Both the position numbers and the translations under genes were made by a program. A stretch of 64,000 nt of DNA from Acidobacteria bacterium AB60 (GTDB lineage: Bacteria > Acidobacteriota > Terriglobia > Terriglobales > Acidobacteriaceae), in the NCBI GenBank assembly GCA_008682415.1, contig VANK01000013.1:62001-126000 (forward strand), written 5' to 3'. Shown in pieces: positions 1 through 7,795 of the stretch. Position 1 is the first letter of the stretch; the number at the start of each line of letters is the position of its first letter. The notes beneath the pieces are model-generated. The model searched no databases and was not told the DNA's origin. It saw only the letters and a program-made list of their open reading frames with translations.

Positions 1-2304
1 GACGCGCCTAATGTTCTGTGGCGGAACAACGGGAATCGAACCTTCACCGAGTGGACGGAAGCGACCGGGCTTGGCGGTAAGGGGAAGACAGCGGCGGCGA
101 TCCTGACCGATTTCAATAATGATCGGGCGGTGGATCTGGCGATTACTGGTGATTCGCCCGCGCCGATGATCTATGTGAATCCGCGAGAAGGGAAGTACCC
201 GACGCAGGCGATTTACGAGGAGGACAAGCTGGCGCCCAGCGACGGGATCGCTGTTCTCGACTTCAACAAAGACGGATGGATGGACATTGCGGTGACGCAT
301 GCGGGCGATCCTGCTGTTACGCTGTGGCGCAATGTCGAGGGGCCGAATCATATTGGCCGAAGATTCGAGCGTGTGACTCTGCCGCTGGCGGGGGCGCAGC
401 GGGGATGGGGGCTCACGCCGGTGGATATCGACAACGATGGCTGGATCGACCTGGCGGTCGTGGTGGAGACTGCGGCTGGTCCACGGGTGCGGGTATTGCG
501 GAATCGAGGCGACGGCAGCTTTGACGATGTGAGCAGTGCTCTGGGGCTCGATCGAGTGACGCTGAGCAATCCGAGAGGTTTGATCGCGGCGGACGTCGAC
601 GGGGACGGTGCGACGGATCTGATTGTGACGCAGTTGAACGCGCCTCCCGTGCTGCTACGGAACGTGGGCGCGAACAAGAACCACTTCGCGCGGCTGGACC
701 TGAGCGGGTATGCGGACAACAAGACCGCTCTCGGGGTGAAGGTTGAAGTGTTCGCGAACGGGCATTGGCAGAAGTGGGAACTCGCCGGAGCGGTTGGGTA
801 CCAGACGCAGCCCCCGCCGCAGATCCTGGTGGGTCTGGGGCAGGCCGAGGGGATCGATTTGCTGCGGATTCTCTGGCCGACGGGCGTGCTGCAGGATGAG
901 GTTGACCTGCCGAAACTGGCGGAGGGGCGGGTGGTGATTCCGATGAAGGAGGCGGATCGCCGCGGGAGTTCCTGCCCAGTGCTGTTTGCCTGGAATGGAA
1001 AGCGCTACAACCTTGTGACGGATGTGATTGGAGCGGGCGTGGTCGGGCACTGGTTTACGCCGACGCGGCGCAATACGCCGAATCCCGGGGAGTGGATCAA
1101 AGTGGACGGCGCGAAGCTGGTTGCGGAGAGCGGCAAGCTGAGCCTGCGGTTCATCGAACCGATGGAGGAAGTGAACTATATCGACCAACTGCGCCTGGTT
1201 GCCGTGGATCATCCGCGCGGGGTGGAGGTGAATCCGGACGAGCGCTTCCTCGATGATCCCCCATTTGCGTCGGGGCGTGTGGTGGCCTCGGAAGGCATGC
1301 GGCTCCCTTTGCGGGCCTGGGACGGTGAGCAGCGGGATGTGACAGATGTTCTGAGCAGACGCGATCATCGGTTTGCCAGTGGATTCAGGGCGACGCCTTA
1401 CGATGGCTTCTCGAATCTTCATGCGTTGACGCTCGACCTGGGCGAGATTCAACCGGGCGCACCGCTTCGCCTGTTGATGACCGGCTACGTGAACTACTTC
1501 AGCGCCACTTCGCTGTATGGGGCGTGGCAAGCGGGTATCAAGCCGATCTCGCCGTATGTCGAGGCGCAGATGCCGGACGGAACCTGGCAGAGGATCCCAG
1601 GAGAGGCCGGGTTCCCGGCGGGGCTGGAGCGCACGATCGTGGTGGATCTGACGGGGAAGCTGCCGGCCGGCGTGCATTGCATCCGGTTGATGAGCAATCT
1701 CGAGGTCTATTGGGACCAGGTGCTGGTGGACCAGAGCGATCGAGCGGAGGCGCGCAGCACGGAGGTGCCCCTGGCAAGCGCGACGTTGCATTTCCGCGGC
1801 TACCCTCGACAAACGGAAGGAAGGAGCCCGGGTGATTTGGATTACGACTATAACCGCGTGAGCCTGACGGGCCCCTTCCAGCACCAGCGCGGCAACTACA
1901 CGCGCTTTGGCGATGTAACGGACTTGGTGAAAGGCATCGACGATCGTTACGTGATCTTCGGCAGTGGAGAGGAGATTGCGGCGGAGTTTGACCAGGCTTC
2001 ACTGCCGAAGCTGCCCGCAGGGTGGACGCGCGACTATTTCTTTTACGCGAATGGATTTGTGAAGGACATGGACTGGTGGGATGCTTCGCCGTTTACCGTG
2101 GCGCAGATGCCCTTCCACGGGATGAGCAAATATCCCTATCCGGAGTCGGAGAGGTTTCCGGAAGACTCCGGGGCACTCAAGTACCAACTTGATTGGAACG
2201 ACCGGTTTGATTCGGGTGAGCCTGTCCACTCGTACCGTTTCGACTATCGTGATCTTCCCTCGAGTCCGGCGGAGGACAAGAGCGCTGGAGCGAGTCTTCG
2301 GTGA
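1..2304 (+). CDS. CRTAC1-type FG-GAP/VCBS propeller protein with ASPIC/UnbV domain, 5' end outside window
   Basis: The frame is open to the left edge of the window, so the N-terminus and any signal peptide are missing. A GTG at 130 is only an internal codon. The visible part begins with VCBS/FG-GAP-like repeats (calcium-loop motifs such as DFNKDGWMD, DIDNDGWID and DVDGDGATD). An ASPIC/UnbV-type segment follows (VEVFANG ... ILWPTG), at about residues 230-305 counted from base 1. After it comes a C-terminal region of about 450 residues, starting near CPVLFAWNGKRY, that I cannot assign to a named domain. Such propellers are normally exported. The TGA stop overlaps the GTG start of the amidase (GTGA), so the two genes are translationally coupled. 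A second CRTAC1 protein lies at 6128-7795. The family call is firm; the function is unknown. Confidence 0.85.
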   Translation, partial: DAPNVLWRNNGNRTFTEWTEATGLGGKGKTAAAILTDFNNDRAVDLAITGDSPAPMIYVNPREGKYPTQAIYEEDKLAPSDGIAVLDFNKDGWMDIAVTHAGDPAVTLWRNVEGPNHIGRRFERVTLPLAGAQRGWGLTPVDIDNDGWIDLAVVVETAAGPRVRVLRNRGDGSFDDVSSALGLDRVTLSNPRGLIAADVDGDGATDLIVTQLNAPPVLLRNVGANKNHFARLDLSGYADNKTALGVKVEVFANGHWQKWELAGAVGYQTQPPPQILVGLGQAEGIDLLRILWPTGVLQDEVDLPKLAEGRVVIPMKEADRRGSSCPVLFAWNGKRYNLVTDVIGAGVVGHWFTPTRRNTPNPGEWIKVDGAKLVAESGKLSLRFIEPMEEVNYIDQLRLVAVDHPRGVEVNPDERFLDDPPFASGRVVASEGMRLPLRAWDGEQRDVTDVLSRRDHRFASGFRATPYDGFSNLHALTLDLGEIQPGAPLRLLMTGYVNYFSATSLYGAWQAGIKPISPYVEAQMPDGTWQRIPGEAGFPAGLERTIVVDLTGKLPAGVHCIRLMSNLEVYWDQVLVDQSDRAEARSTEVPLASATLHFRGYPRQTEGRSPGDLDYDYNRVSLTGPFQHQRGNYTRFGDVTDLVKGIDDRYVIFGSGEEIAAEFDQASLPKLPAGWTRDYFFYANGFVKDMDWWDASPFTVAQMPFHGMSKYPYPESERFPEDSGALKYQLDWNDRFDSGEPVHSYRFDYRDLPSSPAEDKSAGASLR

Positions 2305-3716
2305 GTGACGCGCCGCTGGTTTTGCTGCCTGCGGTTCGTCAGCTTGCGATGCTGCGTGCGCGGAAGATCAGCGTGGGGGAGCTGGCAGAGGCGCACATCA
2401 AGCAGATCGAGCGTTTGAACCCAAAGCTGAATGCGCTGGTTGACTTTGACGCCGAGCGAGTGCGAGAGCAGGCGCGCGCCATGGATGCGGGGCCGGATCG
2501 TGGTCCTCTGCATGGTCTTCCGGTGACGATCAAATCGTCAATTGCAACCGCCGGATATCGATGCGAGATTGGGAGTCTGCTGCATCAAGGCGACGTTCCG
2601 CGCGAGGATGCCGTAGTTGTGGCGCGCCTGCGCGCGGCGGGGGCTCTGATTCTTGGCACCACCAACTGCCCGGAGTTTCTCATGGCCTATGAGACGGCCA
2701 ACCTCCTGCACGGCCGAACAAAAAATCCGTGGGATCTGGACCGAACGCCGGGAGGCTCGAGTGGTGGCGAGTCGGCGGCCATTGCGGCGGGACTCTCCGC
2801 GGCCGGCCTGGGATCGGACAGCGGTGGGTCGGTGCGCGTCCCCGCGCATTTCACCGGCATCTGCTCCCTTAAGCCCACGCCAGGGCGAGTTCCGGGACGC
2901 GGACATCTGCCGCCCTGTGTGGGACCGTTTGCGATACTTGGCGCGATTGGCCCGATGGCACGTACGGCTTCAGATGCTTCCCTGCTTTTTCGCACGCTGT
3001 CCGGACAGGACGCAAGCGATCCGGTGAGCCCGCCGATTCCTGCCAAGGGGTCGGGTCTGGCACAAATCGCGATGCAGAACGTTGCGTTGTTCGAAGACGA
3101 TGGCATGGTTCCGGTGACCGCGGAGACACGCGCCGCAGTAAGGGCGGCAGGCGATGCCTTGCGGGCTGCTGGATTGCGCGTGGAACCTTTTCGCCCGCAA
3201 ACGCTCGAACAACTCCGAAAGCTATGGAGCAAATTCTTTGTGCAATGCGGCGCCATGTTTTATGAGCCCACGATCCGGGGGAGAAGCTCGAACCTCAGCC
3301 CCATTTTCCTTGAGTTTCTCTCGATAGCGGAAGGGATGCCTCCGCTCAGCGCTGCGGAGTTGCTCAACGCCTGGGCCGAACTGGATCTGCTGCGCGCAAA
3401 GACACTCGAGATCATGGCGGAGTATCCGGTGCTCCTTTGCCCGGTGGCGAGCATCCCGGCGTTTCGCCACGGAGAGCGCGCCTGGAGCGTCGCAGGACAA
3501 CAGGTGGACTACCTGGACGCGGTGCGTTACACGCAATGGTTCAACGCGCTGGGGGCGCCAGCGGCGGTGGTGCCGGTAGGCCAGTCGCCCGAAGGGCTGC
3601 CGATCGGAGTCCAAATCGCCGGCAGGCCCTTCGAGGACGAGACGGTGCTTGCCGTAGCGGAGCTGGTGGACGAGGCATTCGGGTATCGACCTCCGCCGCT
3701 GTGCAATGTCGGATAA
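2301..3716 (+). CDS. Amidase-signature family hydrolase
   Basis: This 471-residue enzyme belongs to the amidase-signature family, which hydrolyses C-N amide bonds with a Ser-cisSer-Lys triad. All three residues can be located: Lys78 in PVTIKSS, cis-Ser153 in PGGSSGGE and the nucleophile Ser177 in GSDSGGS. The length is normal for a GatA-like or stand-alone amidase. No GatB or GatC gene is nearby and the active-site context is not GatA-specific, so a tRNA amidotransferase role is unlikely. The GTG start overlaps the stop of the preceding CRTAC1 gene. There is no obvious signal peptide, so a cytoplasmic location is likely. The substrate cannot be predicted. Its coupling to an exported propeller gene is unusual and may tie it to the same pathway. 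Confidence 0.88.
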   Translation: MSDAPLVLLPAVRQLAMLRARKISVGELAEAHIKQIERLNPKLNALVDFDAERVREQARAMDAGPDRGPLHGLPVTIKSSIATAGYRCEIGSLLHQGDVPREDAVVVARLRAAGALILGTTNCPEFLMAYETANLLHGRTKNPWDLDRTPGGSSGGESAAIAAGLSAAGLGSDSGGSVRVPAHFTGICSLKPTPGRVPGRGHLPPCVGPFAILGAIGPMARTASDASLLFRTLSGQDASDPVSPPIPAKGSGLAQIAMQNVALFEDDGMVPVTAETRAAVRAAGDALRAAGLRVEPFRPQTLEQLRKLWSKFFVQCGAMFYEPTIRGRSSNLSPIFLEFLSIAEGMPPLSAAELLNAWAELDLLRAKTLEIMAEYPVLLCPVASIPAFRHGERAWSVAGQQVDYLDAVRYTQWFNALGAPAAVVPVGQSPEGLPIGVQIAGRPFEDETVLAVAELVDEAFGYRPPPLCNVG

Positions 3717-3889
3717 TCCGGAGTCAAGTTCATTCATCACAGACAAGCGTTCATCTGGCCGCTAGAAAACGAATGGGCGAGTAGCGATCAAGCGATATTC
3801 TGACGCTCCATCCTTCGGATGAGGCGTGGCCATTGTGGCGGGCGTAGCCTGATCCTTCCCCAGAACGGAGCAGGCGGCGTGCGTTCGAG

Positions 3890-4762
3890 TTGGCACGAGC
3901 GTTTTGGAGAGTTCCTGAAGTCCTGAAGAGCGCCCGACGCGATCGGACCATCGTGCGGGTGGGAGACATCGAGATCGGCGCCGGTGATTTCGTCACCATG
4001 GCTGGTCCGTGCTCGGTGGAGACGGACATTCAGTTGATCTCGACAGCCTGCCATGTGCGATCCGCCGGCGCCCGGATTCTACGTGGCGGCGCCTTCAAAC
4101 CCCGCAGTTCACCCTACGCATTTCAAGGGCACGGCCTGGCCGGTTTGCAGATGTTGGCGAGGGCGCGCGAGCGGAGCGGTTTGCCCGTGGTGACCGAGGT
4201 GATGTCAGAGTGCGATGTCGCGATGGTGGCCGAATACGCCGACATGCTGCAGATCGGTTCCCGCAACATGGAGAACTTTGCGCTGCTCGAGGCCGCGGCG
4301 CAATCGGGGAAGCCCATTCTTCTGAAGCGAGGGATGGTGGCTACCCTCTCCGACTTTCTGCGCTCCGCTGAGATTGTCCTGGAGAACGGCAATCCTAATG
4401 TGATTCTGTGCGAGCGGGGGATCCGCACTTTTGAAACCGCCCTGCGCAATACGTTCGACGTATCAGCGATCGTGCTGCTCAAGCAGATCTCCCATCTCCC
4501 TGTCATTGCGGACCCCAGTCATGCGGCGGGCTGCCGTGACCTGGTTCCAGCGCTCGCACGCATTGCGGTCACAGCAGGAGCCGATGGTTTGCTGGTTGAG
4601 GTGCATCCGAGTCCGGATGACGCGTGGAGCGATGGGGACCAGACCCTGAGCTTTGCCGATTTCGACGAGATGATGGTTTCGCTGAAGCCGTACGTTGGGC
4701 TGCGCGAACGACGGAATGATCCCGTGCACGCTGAGGCCATCGCGATGGGGGAAGCGCAATGA
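3890..4762 (+). CDS. 3-deoxy-7-phosphoheptulonate (DAHP) synthase, core-only form
   Basis: DAHP synthase condenses phosphoenolpyruvate and erythrose 4-phosphate, the first step of the shikimate pathway. The TIM-barrel signatures are present in order: AGPCSVE, KPRSSPYAFQG, QIGSRNMEN, LLKRGM, CERGIRTFE and DPSHAAG. The family is the short AroF/KDOP-like type I-beta class. Many members carry an N-terminal ferredoxin-like regulatory domain of about 70-90 residues. Here an in-frame TAG at 3845 leaves room only for about 20 residues before the barrel. The start is taken as TTG 3890 because a GTG at 3953 would cut into the first conserved strand; no strong ribosome site is visible. The stop overlaps the next ATG by four bases (ATGA). 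Being first in an operon of exported redox proteins suggests a specialised rather than housekeeping role. No other shikimate gene is in the window. Confidence 0.85.
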   Translation: MARAFWRVPEVLKSARRDRTIVRVGDIEIGAGDFVTMAGPCSVETDIQLISTACHVRSAGARILRGGAFKPRSSPYAFQGHGLAGLQMLARARERSGLPVVTEVMSECDVAMVAEYADMLQIGSRNMENFALLEAAAQSGKPILLKRGMVATLSDFLRSAEIVLENGNPNVILCERGIRTFETALRNTFDVSAIVLLKQISHLPVIADPSHAAGCRDLVPALARIAVTAGADGLLVEVHPSPDDAWSDGDQTLSFADFDEMMVSLKPYVGLRERRNDPVHAEAIAMGEAQ

Positions 4763-6126
4763 AGCGATTCCGGGGAGGCGTGTTTGCGGCTGCAGCGTTC
4801 CTGCCTTCTCTCATTTGCGGATTTCGAACCTCGGCGTTACATCAGTTGGCATTGCCGATGATTGCCACAGCTGCGCCGGTTTATCTTCCCCTGGCGGCAC
4901 TTGACTCTGGCGAGCGATTTCCGCAGGGTTCAAAGCTGGTACTGCTGCAGGATGGGCAAACTAAGCCGATCATCGACGGATTTGCGCAGACTGCGGATAG
5001 CAATCTTTCGTTCGATGCGGAGAGACTCCTCTTCGCCGGAAAGCGAACAGACAAAGATCGTTGGTCAATCTGGGAATATGCCTTTGCGGACCGGTCTGTA
5101 CGCCAGGTGATCGCAGGGGAGAGCGATCTGATCCGGCCACTTTATCTGCCCGCCGACCGAATTGTGTACTCCCGCAAGACCAGTCGCGGGTTCCAGATGG
5201 AGGCTGCCGGGAGGGATGGCTCCGGCGTTCTTCCACTCACTTTCATGGATGCCAGCGCAATCCCTGAATTTGTCCTGGCGGACGGGCGCATCCTTTTCCA
5301 GGCGGGATTTCCGCTGGGCACTTCGCTTGGACAGGGAGCGGTCCCCGAGTTGTTCCTGGTGTACTCCGACGGTTCGGGCGTTGAGTCGTATCGCTGCGAC
5401 CACGGTTCGGCCCGGTGGGGTGGAGGTCAGCTGAGTTCCGGAGACGTGGTGTTCACGCACGGTACGGAGCTGGCTCGCTTTACGTCTCCCCTCGCGGGCG
5501 AGGCCCAGATTGCGGCGCCTGCGGCGACCTACGCCGGATCTCCATTTGAGGCGGAATCGGGCGCGTGGGTGGTGAGCGCCCGTTCCGCAACGGAAGGGCA
5601 CTATGCGGTGCACGAGTGGCGGCCGGGGATGGCGCTGCGTTTGCTGTATGCCCTTAAGGACGAAGATCTGGTGCAGCCAATCCCGCTGGCCCCGCACAAG
5701 CGCCCGAATCGACATCCGACGGCTCTGCACAAGTGGGACTATGCAAATTTGCTGGCCCTTGATTCGCGACGGTCACGCGAGGGAGACCTGACCGCCCAAC
5801 CAACAACCGTGCGGCTCGAATCGCTCGATGCCGGCGGCAGGGTGGCTTTGCTGGGGACATCGCCGGTGGAAGCGGATGGATCCTTTTTCGTTGAAGTTCC
5901 GGGCGACAGGCCGATCCGCTTTGCGCTCCTCGATGACAAAGGCGCAGTTCTTCGTGCCGAACGAGGCTGGTTCTGGATCCGCAAGGGCGAGCAACGTTAC
6001 TGCGTGGGATGCCACGCCGGCCCCGAGCATGCTCCGGAGAACCGCGTGCCGCAGGTGCTTTTGCGCACGACCACGCCGGTTGACCTGACCGGCGCGCTCG
6101 GCCACTTTTCTCGGGGAGGGCAATGA
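4759..6126 (+). CDS. Exported mono-heme c protein related to hydrazine synthase alpha subunit (HzsA-like)
   Basis: A 455-residue protein with a probable N-terminal signal or anchor (hydrophobic residues about 8-45). A TolB/PD40-like propeller region follows at about 60-310. The C-terminal region has the pattern shared by HZS-alpha-domain proteins: PNRHPTALHKWDYANLL, DGSFFVEVPGDRPIRF, then GWFWIRKGEQRYCVGCH. The single heme-c motif CVGCH starts at Cys415. In anammox bacteria this domain belongs to hydrazine synthase, but related proteins occur widely in Acidobacteriota and Planctomycetes with no known reaction. Nothing else here indicates hydrazine metabolism. The gene overlaps the DAHP synthase stop by four bases and ends one base before the next ATG, so it sits inside an operon. 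A periplasmic electron-transfer role is inferred from the heme motif. Confidence 0.75.
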   Translation: MKRFRGGVFAAAAFLPSLICGFRTSALHQLALPMIATAAPVYLPLAALDSGERFPQGSKLVLLQDGQTKPIIDGFAQTADSNLSFDAERLLFAGKRTDKDRWSIWEYAFADRSVRQVIAGESDLIRPLYLPADRIVYSRKTSRGFQMEAAGRDGSGVLPLTFMDASAIPEFVLADGRILFQAGFPLGTSLGQGAVPELFLVYSDGSGVESYRCDHGSARWGGGQLSSGDVVFTHGTELARFTSPLAGEAQIAAPAATYAGSPFEAESGAWVVSARSATEGHYAVHEWRPGMALRLLYALKDEDLVQPIPLAPHKRPNRHPTALHKWDYANLLALDSRRSREGDLTAQPTTVRLESLDAGGRVALLGTSPVEADGSFFVEVPGDRPIRFALLDDKGAVLRAERGWFWIRKGEQRYCVGCHAGPEHAPENRVPQVLLRTTTPVDLTGALGHFSRGGQ

Positions 6127-6127
6127 G

Positions 6128-7795
6128 ATGCGGCATCGCTTGCTGCCTATGGCTGTCTGCTTGATGCTGCTGACGCTCGCTTCGCTGATGAGGGCGCAGT
6201 CCGTGAAAACAGCCGCGAATAGCGCGTCCCCGCTGTCCCCAATTCGTTTTGAAGATGCGACGGACGCGTCGGGCATCCATTTCACGCACAGCTTCGGTTC
6301 CCGCCAATTGGGGTCGCTTTTGGAGGGTACGGGCGCGGGATGTGTCTGGTTCGATTTCAATCATGACGGGCTGCCCGATCTATACGTTGCCAACGGGCGG
6401 CCGTTGGAAGACTCGATGCACCCGTACCCGCTGAAGGATAAGCCCAGCCCGCTTCCGCATAATCACCTTTATCGGAACGATGGCAATGGCCACTTTACTG
6501 ATGTCACGGAGAAATCCGGTCTCAGTCCGGACATGTACTCCATCGCCGTGGCAGCCGCGGATTACGACAATGATGGGTTCCAGGATCTGCTGGTCTCGGG
6601 ATACGGCAAGGTCATCCTCTACCACAACGATGGCAACGGCCACTTCACGGATGTGACCGACAAGTCGGGTATCAAGGTGGAGGGTTGGGCGATCGCCTCT
6701 ACCTGGGTCGATTACGACAGGGACGGATGTGTCGATCTCTTTGTCGGCCGTTACGTGAAGTTCGATCCCAAGTACCGCGCCTACTATGCCGCGGACAACT
6801 ATCCCGGGCCGCTGGATTATGAGGGCGAGACGAACAAGCTATTTCACAACAATTGTGACGGCACGTTCACGGATGTGAGCGAGAAGTCAGGGATTGCAGC
6901 GTTTGTGGGGCGCACAATGGGGGTCACCGCCGCGGACTTCGACGGGGATGGCTGGGACGACATTTACGTCGCCAACGATCGCACGGAGAACTTCCTCTTC
7001 CACAACAAGCACGATGGCACCTTTGAAGAGATCGCCAATGAAACGGGGACCGCGTTTGGGCAGAACGGCGAGTCGACATCATCGATGGGTCCTGCCTTTG
7101 CCGATTTTGAGAACCGGGGCATGCTGGACCTTTGGGTAACGGACGGGCACTATAACCGCTATCTCCGTAACTCCGGCAAAGAAGGATTCGAGGATCGCGG
7201 TGCGGCGAACGGAGTCTCGCAGACAAATGCGCAATACGTGAGTTGGGGAACGGGCGTTTACGACTTCGATAACGATGGCCTGCTCGATATTCTCGTGTTT
7301 CACGGCGGATTGATTCACCTGATACCCCAGGAGCACACCGTGTTCCGGGGCTTAGGCGATGCGCGTTTCAGCGACGTTTCGCGCCAGGCCGGAGAGGTTT
7401 TGAGCGTCCGTACGACGGCGCGCGGAGCCTGCTTCGCGGACTACAACAACGACGGCAAGGTGGATGCGTTCGTTGTCAATCTGGGCGGGCGGGGAACCCT
7501 GGTGCACAACGTTTCGGCGGAGACAGGGCATTGGCTCGCCCTGGACCTGAGGGGAACAAAGAGCAATCGGGACGGCATCGGCGCCAGGGTTGAGGTATTT
7601 GCCGGAGCGAAGCGCTGGACGGCCGAACGAATCGCCGGTTCGGGGTATCTCTCGCAGAATGATGGCCGGCTGCACTTCGGGTTAGGTTCGGCAGCGTCGG
7701 CATCCCGTGTGGTGATTCACTGGCCCAGCGGCCGGGAACAGGTCCTGGAAAATATCAACGCTGATCGCGTTGTCGCCGTGGAGGAGCCCCGGTGA
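6128..7795 (+). CDS. CRTAC1 family protein: FG-GAP/VCBS propeller with C-terminal ASPIC/UnbV domain
   Basis: The 555-residue product opens with a clear Sec signal peptide (about 1-23, ending near LMRAQS). At least six VCBS/FG-GAP repeats follow, with calcium-loop motifs such as DFNHDGLPD, DYDNDGFQD, DYDRDGCVD, DFDGDGWDD and DFDNDGLLD. An ASPIC/UnbV domain forms the last 90 residues (IGARVEVFAG ... IHWPSG). The protein is therefore exported, most likely a periplasmic or surface propeller. It is the compact form of the family; the gene at the left window edge is a longer relative with an added C-terminal region. The ATG follows the preceding stop by one base, and the TGA overlaps the next start (GTGA). 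ASPIC/UnbV proteins often accompany cytochromes and TPR proteins, but their biochemical role is not established. Confidence 0.9.
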   Translation: MRHRLLPMAVCLMLLTLASLMRAQSVKTAANSASPLSPIRFEDATDASGIHFTHSFGSRQLGSLLEGTGAGCVWFDFNHDGLPDLYVANGRPLEDSMHPYPLKDKPSPLPHNHLYRNDGNGHFTDVTEKSGLSPDMYSIAVAAADYDNDGFQDLLVSGYGKVILYHNDGNGHFTDVTDKSGIKVEGWAIASTWVDYDRDGCVDLFVGRYVKFDPKYRAYYAADNYPGPLDYEGETNKLFHNNCDGTFTDVSEKSGIAAFVGRTMGVTAADFDGDGWDDIYVANDRTENFLFHNKHDGTFEEIANETGTAFGQNGESTSSMGPAFADFENRGMLDLWVTDGHYNRYLRNSGKEGFEDRGAANGVSQTNAQYVSWGTGVYDFDNDGLLDILVFHGGLIHLIPQEHTVFRGLGDARFSDVSRQAGEVLSVRTTARGACFADYNNDGKVDAFVVNLGGRGTLVHNVSAETGHWLALDLRGTKSNRDGIGARVEVFAGAKRWTAERIAGSGYLSQNDGRLHFGLGSAASASRVVIHWPSGREQVLENINADRVVAVEEPR

